Positions 25,510 through 33,478 of a DNA stretch of 64,000 bases are shown here, in pieces. This stretch comes from Methylobacterium nodulans ORS 2060 (GTDB lineage Bacteria; Pseudomonadota; Alphaproteobacteria; Rhizobiales; Beijerinckiaceae), in assembly GCF_000022085.1 (NCBI RefSeq), contig NC_011894.1, positions 3,835,001 to 3,899,000 of the forward strand, written 5' to 3'. A model generated the notes under the pieces. That model did not search any database. It was not told the origin of the DNA and saw only the letters and a program-made list of their open reading frames with translations. The position numbers and the translations under genes are program-made. Positions within the stretch are counted from its first letter, which is position 1; every line of letters begins with the position of its first letter.

Positions 25510-25607
25510 GAGCAGGATCCGTTCACGGTGGAACGGATCCTGCTCCAGGTTTTTGATTGTGCCGCATTTTCTGTGACGAACTGGGATCCACTTCGTCGGA
25601 AAATGCT
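25510..25607. repeat. Dispersed repeat with a terminator-like hairpin
   Basis: A perfect 15-bp stem (25510-25524 with 25531-25545, loop ACGGTG) followed by CAGGTTTTT. The element continues through GATCCACTTCGTCGGA. A diverged copy lies in reverse at 53951-54046. Its place between the binding-protein and permease genes would allow partial transcription termination. Confidence 0.7.
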
Positions 25608-25634
25608 CTCGCCCCTTCCTCTCGCGAGGTGCGA

Positions 25635-26522
25635 ATGGACATCCTCCTGCAGGTGCTCGCCAACGGGCTGATGCTCGGCGGCCTCTTCGCCATCGTGAGC
25701 GTCGGGCTGACGCTCATCTTCGGCATCGTCAAGGTCGTGAACTTCGCCCATGGCGAGTTCCTGATGGTCGGAATGTACGGGACCTATCTGGTCACGACCG
25801 GCCTCGGCCTGCATCCGTTCGTGGCGGTGATCGCAGTGGTGCCGGTCCTGTTCGTCCTCGGCGCCCTGACCCAGCGGCTCCTGATCCAGCCGCTCATGGC
25901 CGCCGGCGACGACCACATCCAGATCTTCGCGACGGTCGGCCTGTCGACGGCGCTCATCAACCTCGCCCTCCTGGCCTTCGGGGCGGACATCGCCAACACG
26001 CCCCCGCATGGCCTGCGCCTGCCCATCGAGATCGGTCCGGTCCGGGTGCTGCTCGGCCAGGTCGTGATCCTGGCCGCCTCCATCGCCCTGGTGCTCGGGC
26101 TCCAGCTCCTTCTGTCCCGCACCCAGACCGGCCGCGCGATCCGCGCCGTGGCCCAGAACCGGGCGGCGGCCGAGCTCATGGGCATCGACGTCAAGCGCAT
26201 CTATGCCCTCACCTTCGGCATCGGCGCGGCCTGCGTGGGGGTTGCCGCCGTCCTGGTCGCCCCGCTCTACCCGACCTCGCCCAACAGCGGCACCTACTTC
26301 GTCCTCACCGCCTTCGTGGTGGTGGTGCTCGGGGGCCTCGGCTCCATCGGCGGCGCCTTCGCGGGCGCGCTGCTGATCGGGCTGATCGACAGCATCGCGG
26401 GGTTCTATGTGGGCTCGGACATGCGAGAGATCGCGGTGTTCGGCGTCTTCCTGCTGATCCTGATCCTGAGACCGTCCGGCCTGTTCGGGTCGCAGCTCAA
26501 GCTCGCGCACGTGTCGCCATGA
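25635..26522 (+). CDS. ABC transporter permease, LivH type
   Basis: 295 aa from the ATG at 25635. An eight-helix HAAT permease with the hallmarks MLGGLFAIVSVGLTLIFGIV, VNFAHGEFLMVGMY, the EAA-like cytoplasmic loop GRAIRAVAQNRAAAELMGID and VVVLGGLGSIGGAFAGALLI. It pairs with the fused permease-ATPase encoded next, whose start overlaps its stop (ATGA). Confidence 0.92.
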   Translation: MDILLQVLANGLMLGGLFAIVSVGLTLIFGIVKVVNFAHGEFLMVGMYGTYLVTTGLGLHPFVAVIAVVPVLFVLGALTQRLLIQPLMAAGDDHIQIFATVGLSTALINLALLAFGADIANTPPHGLRLPIEIGPVRVLLGQVVILAASIALVLGLQLLLSRTQTGRAIRAVAQNRAAAELMGIDVKRIYALTFGIGAACVGVAAVLVAPLYPTSPNSGTYFVLTAFVVVVLGGLGSIGGAFAGALLIGLIDSIAGFYVGSDMREIAVFGVFLLILILRPSGLFGSQLKLAHVSP

Positions 26523-28330
26523 AGACGCTCTCCTCGATGACGCAAGCCCCCCTCGCCCCCGCGGCGCTCAAAGTCCCGCGGATGCCGGCCCTCGCCCTCG
26601 GCCTCGTCCTGGCGGCGCTCGTCGGGGTGCCGGTCGCGCTCGACAACGCCTTCGTCTACCACGTCTTCATCACGATCTGCGTCTTCGCGGCGCTCTCGAC
26701 CGCGTGGAACATCGTCGGCGGCTTCACCGGCCAGCTCTCGCTCGGCCACGGCATCTTCTACGGCATCGGGGCCTATTGCGGCGTCATCCTGATGGGGATG
26801 GGCATCAGCCCGTGGCTCGGGATGTTCGCCGGGGCGGCCCTGTCGGTGCTGGTGGCGGTGGCGATCAGTTATCCGTGCTTCCGCCTGCGCGGTCCGTTCT
26901 TCTCGCTCGCCACCATCGCCTTCCTGGAGGTGTTCCGCGTCCTGGCGCTGCACTTCCGCGAGATCACGGGCGGCGCGACCGGGCTGATGATCCCGCTCAA
27001 GCTCGGCTGGGAGTGGATGGTGTTTCGCGAGCGCCTGCCGCAACTCGCGATCGCGTTCGGCATGCTCCTCGTCACCTTAGGGGTCGCCTGGTTCGTGCGC
27101 TGGCGCCGGCTCGGCTACTATCTCGTGGCGACGCGCGAGCGCGCCTCCGCCGCGCAGGCGGCCGGCGTCGACACCGTGCGGGTGCGCCTGATCGCGGTCT
27201 CGGTGTCGGGTGCGCTCACCGCGATGGTCGGCACCTTCCACGCGATGTACCTGACCTTCATCGAGCCGGCCGCGATGTTCTCGCTGACGCTCTCGATCCA
27301 GATCGCCATGTTCGCGCTGATCGGCGGGATCGGCACGGTGTTCGGCCCGCTCATGGGCGCCGTGCTGCTGGTGCCGATCACCGAGCTCGCCCGCGGTTGG
27401 CTCGGCGCCAAGGCGCTCGGGCTGCACGGCTTCGTCTACGGCATCGTGCTGATGCTCGTCGTCCTGTTCATGCCGAACGGGCTGATGGGGCTCGTCGCCC
27501 GCTTCACCCGCGGCCGGCCGAGCGACCGCGGCGCACAGGCCGCCGCCGTCCCGGCCGCGCCCGCCTCCGGGCCGCGCCCGCCGATCGGCCCCGAGATCCT
27601 GCGGGTCGAGGGCCTGCAGAAGCATTTCGGCGGCCTGCACGTGACGAACGACGTCGGCTTCAGCTTACGGGAAGGCGAGATCCTCGGCCTGATCGGCCCG
27701 AACGGCGCCGGCAAGACCACCGTGTTCAACATGCTCTCGGGCTTCCTCAGGCCCGATGCGGGCCGGGTCGCCGTGCGGGCCCCGGACGGCAGCTGGCACA
27801 GCCCGGTCACGCCGGCGGATTTCGCGGCGATCGGCGTCGGCCGGACCTTCCAGATCGTCCAGCCCTTCGCGGCGATGACGGTCGAGGAGAACATCATGGT
27901 GGGGGCCTTCCACCGGCATGCGGACCTGCGCGAGGCCCGGGAGGTGGCGCGCGAGACCGCCCACCGGATGGGCCTCGGCCCCTGGCTCGACGTCGAGGCC
28001 CGCGGCCTGACCATCGGCGGGTTCAAGCGGCTGGAGGTGGCGCGGGTGATGGCGATGCAGCCGCGCGTGCTGCTGCTCGACGAGGTAATGGCCGGGATCA
28101 ACCAGACGGATGTCCGTCGCGCGATCGACCTCATGCTGTCGATCCGCGACACCGGCGTCAGCATCATCGCCATCGAGCATGTCATGCAGGCGGTGATGGC
28201 GCTCTCCGACCGGGTGATCGTGCTCAATTCCGGGCGGATCATCGCCGAGGGCCGGCCGCAGGAGGTGGTGCGCGACCCGACCGTGATCGAGGCCTATCTG
28301 GGCAAGGAGTTCGCCCATGCTCACGCTTGA
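26519..28330 (+). CDS. Fused ABC permease-ATPase (LivM-LivG)
   Basis: 603 aa. Residues 1 to ~330 are a LivM-type permease (AFVYHVFITICVFAALSTAW, GQLSLGHGIFYGIGAYCG, GIGTVFGPLMGAVLLVPITE). After a Pro/Ala linker, residues ~360-603 form a LivG-type ATPase with Walker A GPNGAGKTT near 394, Q-loop QIVQPFAAM, Walker B RVLLLDEVMAGIN and the switch His in AIEHVMQAVM. The signature segment reads LTIGGFKRLEVARVMA where LSGGQ-like residues are usual. The two parts are separate proteins in the classical Liv system. Starts and ends in 4- and 14-nt overlaps with its neighbours. Confidence 0.92.
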   Translation: MKTLSSMTQAPLAPAALKVPRMPALALGLVLAALVGVPVALDNAFVYHVFITICVFAALSTAWNIVGGFTGQLSLGHGIFYGIGAYCGVILMGMGISPWLGMFAGAALSVLVAVAISYPCFRLRGPFFSLATIAFLEVFRVLALHFREITGGATGLMIPLKLGWEWMVFRERLPQLAIAFGMLLVTLGVAWFVRWRRLGYYLVATRERASAAQAAGVDTVRVRLIAVSVSGALTAMVGTFHAMYLTFIEPAAMFSLTLSIQIAMFALIGGIGTVFGPLMGAVLLVPITELARGWLGAKALGLHGFVYGIVLMLVVLFMPNGLMGLVARFTRGRPSDRGAQAAAVPAAPASGPRPPIGPEILRVEGLQKHFGGLHVTNDVGFSLREGEILGLIGPNGAGKTTVFNMLSGFLRPDAGRVAVRAPDGSWHSPVTPADFAAIGVGRTFQIVQPFAAMTVEENIMVGAFHRHADLREAREVARETAHRMGLGPWLDVEARGLTIGGFKRLEVARVMAMQPRVLLLDEVMAGINQTDVRRAIDLMLSIRDTGVSIIAIEHVMQAVMALSDRVIVLNSGRIIAEGRPQEVVRDPTVIEAYLGKEFAHAHA

Positions 28331-29021
28331 GGGCGTCCATGCGGGTTACGGCGCCACCACCATCCTGCACGACGTCTCGATGGAGGTCGGGGCCGGGGAG
28401 GTCGTCACCATCATCGGCGCCAACGGCGCCGGCAAGACCACGACGCTCCGGACGATCGCGGGCCTGCTGACGCCGACCGCCGGCCGCATTACCTTCGAGG
28501 GGGAGGACGTCACGCGGCTCTCCGGCCACGAGATGGTGGAGCGGGGCGTGACCCTCATCCCGGAGGGCCGCCAGCTCTTCCCCGAGATGACGGTGCGCGA
28601 GAACCTGCTGATGGGCGCCTATCGGCGCGCGGCGCGGGCGCGGCAGGCGCAGACGCTCGAGGAGGTGCTGGACCTCTTCCCCCGCGTGCGCGAGCGCCTC
28701 GACCAGAATGCCGGCTCCCTCTCGGGCGGCGAGCAGCAGATGGTCGCCATCGCGCGCGGCATGATGGCCCGGCCGAAGCTCCTGATGTTCGACGAGCCGT
28801 CGCTGGGCCTCGCGCCGATCGTCGTGTCGCAGGTCTTCGCGGTGGTCGACCGGATCGTCCGCACCGGCGTCACCGTGCTGATCGTGGAGCAGAACGTCTT
28901 CCACACGCTCCAGGTCGCCGATCGCGGCTATGTCCTGGAGAACGGCGAGATCGTGCTGCGGGACGCCGCCAAGGCGCTGCTCGCCAACGACCATGTCCGG
29001 CGGGCCTATCTGGGGATCTGA
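28317..29021 (+). CDS. ABC transporter ATPase, LivF type
   Basis: 234 aa. Complete nucleotide-binding subunit: Walker A GANGAGKTTT, signature LSGGEQQMVAIARGMMARP, Walker B LLMFDEPSLGLAP and switch His following LIVEQNVFHTLQVADRGYVL. The start overlaps the end of the fused LivM-LivG gene by 14 nt. Forms the ATPase pair with the LivG half of that fusion. Confidence 0.93.
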   Translation: MLTLEGVHAGYGATTILHDVSMEVGAGEVVTIIGANGAGKTTTLRTIAGLLTPTAGRITFEGEDVTRLSGHEMVERGVTLIPEGRQLFPEMTVRENLLMGAYRRAARARQAQTLEEVLDLFPRVRERLDQNAGSLSGGEQQMVAIARGMMARPKLLMFDEPSLGLAPIVVSQVFAVVDRIVRTGVTVLIVEQNVFHTLQVADRGYVLENGEIVLRDAAKALLANDHVRRAYLGI

Positions 29022-29022
29022 G

Positions 29023-29829
29023 ATGGCGACACGTGAGACCAATCCACCCGACCTCTCCCGCCGGCCGAGCCATGCGGGACGGCGCGTGCTGGTGACCGGG
29101 GCGGGCCGCGGCATCGGCCGGGCGATCGCCATGGGCTTCGCGGCGCGCGGCGCCACCGTCGGGGTCGCGGATGTCAACCGCGACGACGTCGAGGGCACGG
29201 TCGCGGCGATCGAGGGCGCGGGCGGCCGCGCCCTCGCGCTCCTCCTCGACGTCGCCGATTACGCGGAAGTCGAGACGCGGCTCGCGGAGGCGGCGCTCGC
29301 CATGGGCGGCCCCTTCGACACGGTGATCAACAATGCCGGCATCTCGCCCAAGCACGACGGCGTCGCCCACAAGGTCTGGGAGATGGATCCCGCCGAGTGG
29401 AATCGCGTGATCGCCGTCAACCTGTCGGGGGCCTTCAACACCGTGCGGGCGCTGAGCCCCGCCATGCGCGAAGCAGGAAGCGGCTGGATCGTCAACCTGT
29501 CCTCGGTCGCCGGCAAGACCTACTCGCCGATCGTGGCCTGCCACTACGCGGCCTCGAAGGCCGGCCTGATCGGCCTGACCAAGCATCTCGCGGCGGAACT
29601 CGGGCCCTTCGGCATCCGGGTCAACGCCATCGCGCCGGGCCGCATCGAGACGCCGATGGTCCGGGCGGTCGGCGCGGCGGTCAACGAGGAGCAGGCCCGC
29701 CTCACCCCGCTCGGCCGGCTCGGCGCGCCGGAGGAGGTCGCGGATCTTGCGCTCTACCTGACCTCGGCCGAGGCGAGCTTCGTGACGGGCCAGACCGTGG
29801 ACGTCGCCGGCGGCCTCTACATGACCTGA
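29023..29829 (+). CDS. Short-chain dehydrogenase/reductase
   Basis: 268 aa; the ATG at 29023 is one base after the LivF stop. Classical SDR: cofactor loop VTGAGRGIGRAIA, NNAG at VINNAGISPKH, catalytic Ser in IVNLSSVAG and YAASK (Tyr and Lys). The C-terminal signature VTGQTVDVAGGLYM is typical of 3-ketoacyl/alcohol SDRs. Cotranscription with the transporter points to oxidation or reduction of an imported compound or its product. Confidence 0.92.
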   Translation: MATRETNPPDLSRRPSHAGRRVLVTGAGRGIGRAIAMGFAARGATVGVADVNRDDVEGTVAAIEGAGGRALALLLDVADYAEVETRLAEAALAMGGPFDTVINNAGISPKHDGVAHKVWEMDPAEWNRVIAVNLSGAFNTVRALSPAMREAGSGWIVNLSSVAGKTYSPIVACHYAASKAGLIGLTKHLAAELGPFGIRVNAIAPGRIETPMVRAVGAAVNEEQARLTPLGRLGAPEEVADLALYLTSAEASFVTGQTVDVAGGLYMT

Positions 29830-29945
29830 CGGCTCCGCAGGGGAGGGGGCCGGCGCCGCGCACTGGTCCGGGACCAGTTCGCCACCGGCTGCGCCGACCC
29901 TGAGGGATGAATCCCGGCCGCAAGGCCCCGATGGCAGCCAACCCT

Positions 29946-30103
29946 GCTCCTCATGCTGAGGTGCTGGCGATCGAAGATCGCACCGGAGCGGGCCTCGCAG
30001 CACCCCAGACCACTGGTCCCAAGCTCCGGGTGGCCGGGATCACCGGTCAGGCGTGCTTCGAGGCTGAGCGATCTTTGATCGCCTGCACCTCAGCATGAGG
30101 AGC
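29946..30103. repeat. 158-bp inverted-repeat element inside the catabolic operon
   Basis: Arms of 36 bp (29946-29981 and 30068-30103) match at 34 positions; the arm begins GCTCCTCATGCTGAGGTGC. The 86-bp centre has no gene. It occupies the gap between the SDR and AroE-like genes (29830-30153) and resembles the miniature palindromic elements common in alphaproteobacteria. The RNA would form a long hairpin. Confidence 0.8.
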
Positions 30104-30153
30104 GGGGCGGCTTCCACGCAGGTCAGGTTCTATTTGGACGAGACGAGCAAGCG

Positions 30154-30948
30154 ATGCGAGAGATCACGGGCACCACCCGCATCTACGGGATCCTGGCCGA
30201 CCCGATCTATCACGTGAAGACGCCGCAGGTGATGAACGCCCTGCTCGCGCGCGCCGGCATCGACGGCGTGCTGGTGCCCTTCCACGTGGCGCCGGAGGGG
30301 CTCGCGGCGGCGGTGGAGGGCCTGCGCCGGATGCAAAATTTCGGCGGCTTCATCGCGACCGTGCCGCACAAGATCCCGATGCTCGCCCTCTGCGACGAGG
30401 TCACGCCCGAGGCCCGCGGGGTCGGCGCCGTCAATTGCGTGCGCCGCGACCCGGACGGGCGGATGATCGGCACCATGCTGGACGGGATCGGCCTCGTCGA
30501 GGCGCTCAAGGCTTCCGGCGAGGATCCGCGCGGCCGGCGGGTCTGCCTCGCCGGCGCCGGCGGGGCGGCGAGCGCCATCGCCTTCGCGCTCGCCGGGGCG
30601 GGCGTCGCGCATCTCACGATCCTCAACCGGACCGCCGCCCGGACGCAGGCGCTCCTCGGGCGGCTGCGCGCCGCCCATCCGGGGCTCTCGCTCGGAACGG
30701 AGGCGGATCCGGCCGCCCGCCACGACATCCTGATCAACGGGACCTCGCTCGGCATGCGGGCGAAGGATCCCTTGCCCTTCGATCCGGCGCTCCTCACATC
30801 CCGCCCCTTCGTGGCCGAGGCCATCATGGAGCCCGAGATGACGCCGCTCCTCGTCGCGGCCGAGGCCGCGGGCTGCCGGATCCAGCGCGGGCGGCCGATG
30901 CTGGAATGCCAGATCGCGCTCATGGCGAGGCATATGGGAGCGCTCTGA
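30154..30948 (+). CDS. Shikimate dehydrogenase-like (AroE family) oxidoreductase
   Basis: 264 aa. The fold and catalytic pair are those of AroE: Lys in IATVPHKIPM and Asp in TMLDGIGLVEAL, with an NADP loop GAGGAASAIAFALAG and NRTAARTQALL. The N-terminal substrate motif is altered: AroE has HSxSP, here HVKTP, so the two Ser that bind the shikimate carboxylate are replaced. With its catabolic neighbours this argues for a different cyclic or hydroxy-acid substrate rather than aromatic amino acid synthesis. Follows the 158-bp inverted repeat; 4 bp separate it from the GMC gene. Confidence 0.88.
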   Translation: MREITGTTRIYGILADPIYHVKTPQVMNALLARAGIDGVLVPFHVAPEGLAAAVEGLRRMQNFGGFIATVPHKIPMLALCDEVTPEARGVGAVNCVRRDPDGRMIGTMLDGIGLVEALKASGEDPRGRRVCLAGAGGAASAIAFALAGAGVAHLTILNRTAARTQALLGRLRAAHPGLSLGTEADPAARHDILINGTSLGMRAKDPLPFDPALLTSRPFVAEAIMEPEMTPLLVAAEAAGCRIQRGRPMLECQIALMARHMGAL

Positions 30949-30952
30949 GGCA

Positions 30953-32566
30953 ATGGGGCAGGATCAGGCGGAGACCTTCGACTACATCATCGTGGGGGGC
31001 GGGACGGCAGGCTGCGTGCTGGCGAACCGGCTCAGCGCCTCCGGCAGCCGCACTGTCCTGCTGCTGGAGGCAGGACGGCAGGCCCGCCATCCCTGGATCA
31101 CGATCCCGGCGGGGTTCAGCAAGCTCCTCACCAACCCGGCCTATAACTGGCGCTTCCAGACGGAGCCCGAGGAGGCGACCGGGGGCCGCGTGATCGCCGT
31201 GCCGCGCGGCAAGGGGCTCGGCGGCTCGACGCTCATCAACGGCATGATCTATGTCCGCGGCCAGCCGCAGGACTTCGACCATTGGGCTCAAGCCGGCTGC
31301 ACAGGGTGGGGATTCGAGGACGTCCTGCCATACTTCCGCAGGATCGAGGATTACGACGGCGCAGCCGATCCGCTTCGCGCGCGGGGCGGCCCCCTGCCGA
31401 TCACTACGGTGGCGGAGAGACCGGTCATCGCCGAGGCCTTCATCGCGGCCGCGCAGGCGGCGGGCTTCGCGCGCAATCCCGACTACAATGCCGCCAGCCA
31501 GGACGGCTTCGGCTATTACCAGGTCAACCAGCGCGGCGGGCGCCGCGTCAGCGCTGCCGACGCCTATCTCACGCCGGCGCGGCGCCGGCCGAACCTCTCG
31601 GTCCGCACCGACGCGCATGTCCTGCGCCTCACTCTGGCGGAGGGGCGCGCCACCGGCGTCGAGGTGCGGATCGGCGGCGAGGAGCGGCGCTTCGCCGCCC
31701 GGGGCGAGGTCATCCTGGCGGCCGGCGCCGCCCAGACGCCGCAGATTCTCGAACTCTCCGGCATCGGCGATCCGGCGATCCTGAGCGCCATCGGCGTTCC
31801 GGTCCGGCACGCGGCTCCGGGCGTCGGCGCCAACTACATCGACCATTACTGCACCCGCATGAACTGGCGGGTGAAGCTGCCGGTCACGCTGAACGAGGCC
31901 ACCCGCGGATGGCGGCTCGCCCTCTCCGTGGCGCAGTACGCGGTTCTGCGCCGGGGGATCCTGACGCTCGGGACCGGCCTCGCGCACGGCTTCGTGCGGA
32001 CCCGCCCGGGCCTGGAGGGGCCCGACATCCAGTACTTCTTCATGCATGCGAGCTACGCCAACGCGGCCGAGCGCAAGCTCGACCTGGAGCCGGGCATGAC
32101 GGTCGGCGTCACGCAATTGCGGCCGCAATCGCGCGGGACGATCCACGCCGCCTCGGCCGATCCCTTCGCGGCGCCGGTCATCCGCCCGAACTTCCTGGCG
32201 ACCGAGGAGGATCGCCGCGCCATGGTCGAGGGGATGAAGATCGCCAGGCACATCGTCGAGCAGGCCCCGATGGACCCCTACCGTGCCCGCGAACTCAATC
32301 CGGGGCCGGATTGCCGGACCGACGCCGACTGGCTCGACTTCGCCCGCCGCGACGGCCAGACGATCTACCACATCTGCGGCACCTGCCGCATGGGACGGGA
32401 TGCCCTCGCGGTCACCGATCCGGCGCTGCGGGTGAGAGGTCTGCGCGGCCTCAGGGTGGCGGATGCCTCCGTGATGCCCGACATCGTCTCGGGCAACACG
32501 CAGGCGGCCGTCTTCATGATCGCCGAGAAGGCGGCGGATCTCATCAGGGCGGATGCGGCCGGGTGA
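30953..32566 (+). CDS. GMC-family FAD oxidoreductase (choline dehydrogenase-like)
   Basis: 537 aa. Full GMC layout: FAD motif IIVGGGTAGCVLANRLS at residues ~12-28, PRGKGLGGSTLINGMIYVRG, GEVILAAGAAQTPQILELSG, and the active-site region HICGTCRMG with the late NTQAAVFMIAEKAADLI segment. Such enzymes oxidise primary or secondary alcohols to carbonyls and pass electrons to the respiratory chain or oxygen. Last gene of the catabolic run. Confidence 0.92.
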   Translation: MGQDQAETFDYIIVGGGTAGCVLANRLSASGSRTVLLLEAGRQARHPWITIPAGFSKLLTNPAYNWRFQTEPEEATGGRVIAVPRGKGLGGSTLINGMIYVRGQPQDFDHWAQAGCTGWGFEDVLPYFRRIEDYDGAADPLRARGGPLPITTVAERPVIAEAFIAAAQAAGFARNPDYNAASQDGFGYYQVNQRGGRRVSAADAYLTPARRRPNLSVRTDAHVLRLTLAEGRATGVEVRIGGEERRFAARGEVILAAGAAQTPQILELSGIGDPAILSAIGVPVRHAAPGVGANYIDHYCTRMNWRVKLPVTLNEATRGWRLALSVAQYAVLRRGILTLGTGLAHGFVRTRPGLEGPDIQYFFMHASYANAAERKLDLEPGMTVGVTQLRPQSRGTIHAASADPFAAPVIRPNFLATEEDRRAMVEGMKIARHIVEQAPMDPYRARELNPGPDCRTDADWLDFARRDGQTIYHICGTCRMGRDALAVTDPALRVRGLRGLRVADASVMPDIVSGNTQAAVFMIAEKAADLIRADAAG

Positions 32567-32587
32567 GTCCGGCGGGCATCTTCTCGT

Positions 32588-32632
32588 GCTGGGTCCCGGG
32601 TCGCATTCCGCTGTCGCTGCATGCGCCCGGGA
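32588..32632. repeat. 45-bp palindromic element, right copy (reverse orientation)
   Basis: Matches 20246-20290 in reverse at 44 of 45 positions. It lies 22 bp after the GMC stop, where the hairpin could also serve as a transcript end. Confidence 0.8.
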
Positions 32633-32699
32633 AAGACGGAGCGGGTGAGAGAGGGCCGGTCGAGACGACGGTCTCCGAACGGACTGTCCGGAAAAACAG

Positions 32700-32825
32700 A
32701 TCTCAAATTTTCGCCAAGCCTCTTCACAAAGCCCCTGGCTTGGCATCGACAATTCGAGATGGCTCGACGGCCCGATGTGTGAGCATGCGCGTCAGCACTT
32801 GGCTTACGTCAGCAGCCTGGGCCGT
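32700..32825. repeat. 126-bp structured repeat, copy 1
   Basis: Matches 41606-41731 without gaps; 106 of 115 positions agree over 32711-32825. The 5' third folds into a hairpin (32700-32720 with 32737-32760; inner arms CCAAGCC and GGCTTGG). The outer stem sequence differs from copy 2 but stays paired. The rest of the 32567-33021 gap shows no gene. Confidence 0.75.
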
Positions 32826-33030
32826 TGGCATCATGGGCCGGCAGCGACCGCCAGCGTGCCCCACGGCCGGCTCGCGCCCGCAATCTCCGCCAAGCGGCTT
32901 CCAGCGGGCCGCCCGTCCCGGATCCGCAACAGGTCACGCCATCGCGCCCGCTCCTGAACCGGGCCGCAGGGCACCCGGTCCTGTCAGCCGCAGGACAGGC
33001 GGTTAACCCTCGCAAGGCTAGGGTGCCGGC

Positions 33031-33393
33031 ATACGTGTCATCCTCGTCTCTCTCACCCTGGCCCTCTGCGCGGATTCCGCCGCGGCGCAGATCCTGGAAC
33101 TCGATCAGCGGCTGCGCGCGTGTCTGCGCGAGCAGGCGCATCACGAGGCGAACGATCAGCCCGCCTCCTCGCAGAAGAAACTCAAGCAAGCCGTCGGAGA
33201 GCTTCTTGAGCGATGCGACAGCGAGGTGAGCGCGTGGCTTCACGCCTGCCGCGCGGAGAGTCCCGAGCCCGACTGCCTCCGCTCCACGGATGCGCGCGCG
33301 GTCGCCATCCTCCAGGACGGCAAGGGGGAGGGCACTAAAGCGCTCCCCGCCGAAGTGGATACCGGTTCGGCGATAAAAATGATGCGGAATTAA
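33031..33393 (+). pseudogene. Small secreted protein whose start codon appears lost (ATA)
   Basis: An open frame of 120 codons with a clear signal peptide (RVILVSLTLALCADSAAAQ) and a Cys-bearing mature part (LDQRLRACLREQAHHEAND, LERCDSEVSAWLHACR, PEPDCLRSTDARAVAIL). A stop lies at 33019 and no ATG, GTG or TTG occurs before the signal peptide; the codon where Met would be expected is ATA. The last ~15 codons fall in a dispersed repeat, so the natural C-terminus may also have been replaced. Either a decayed gene or one using a very rare start. Family not recognised. Confidence 0.45.
33341..33388. repeat. Dispersed repeat (CCGCCGAAGTGGAT family)
   Basis: Shares its core with 9351-9397, 56403-56450 and, in reverse, 40985-41030; with the last it also shares the tail toward AATGATGC. 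It overlaps the 3' end of the damaged secreted-protein gene. Confidence 0.75.
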
Positions 33394-33478
33394 AGATATC
33401 CAAGCAGTGCGGCACGGCTCCGCCCCGCCACACCGCGGGACCAAACATCTCAAGAGAGGCGTCGCGCAACGCCGCGTC

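Noticed and set aside
23418..26510. Long minus-strand frame opposite the ThDP and binding-protein genes
   Set aside because: Composition is His/Asp/Arg-rich with no motif, and it crosses several well-defined genes.
30154..30948. Assignment as housekeeping aroE
   Set aside because: The shikimate-binding Ser residues are replaced and the gene lies inside a regulated catabolic operon.
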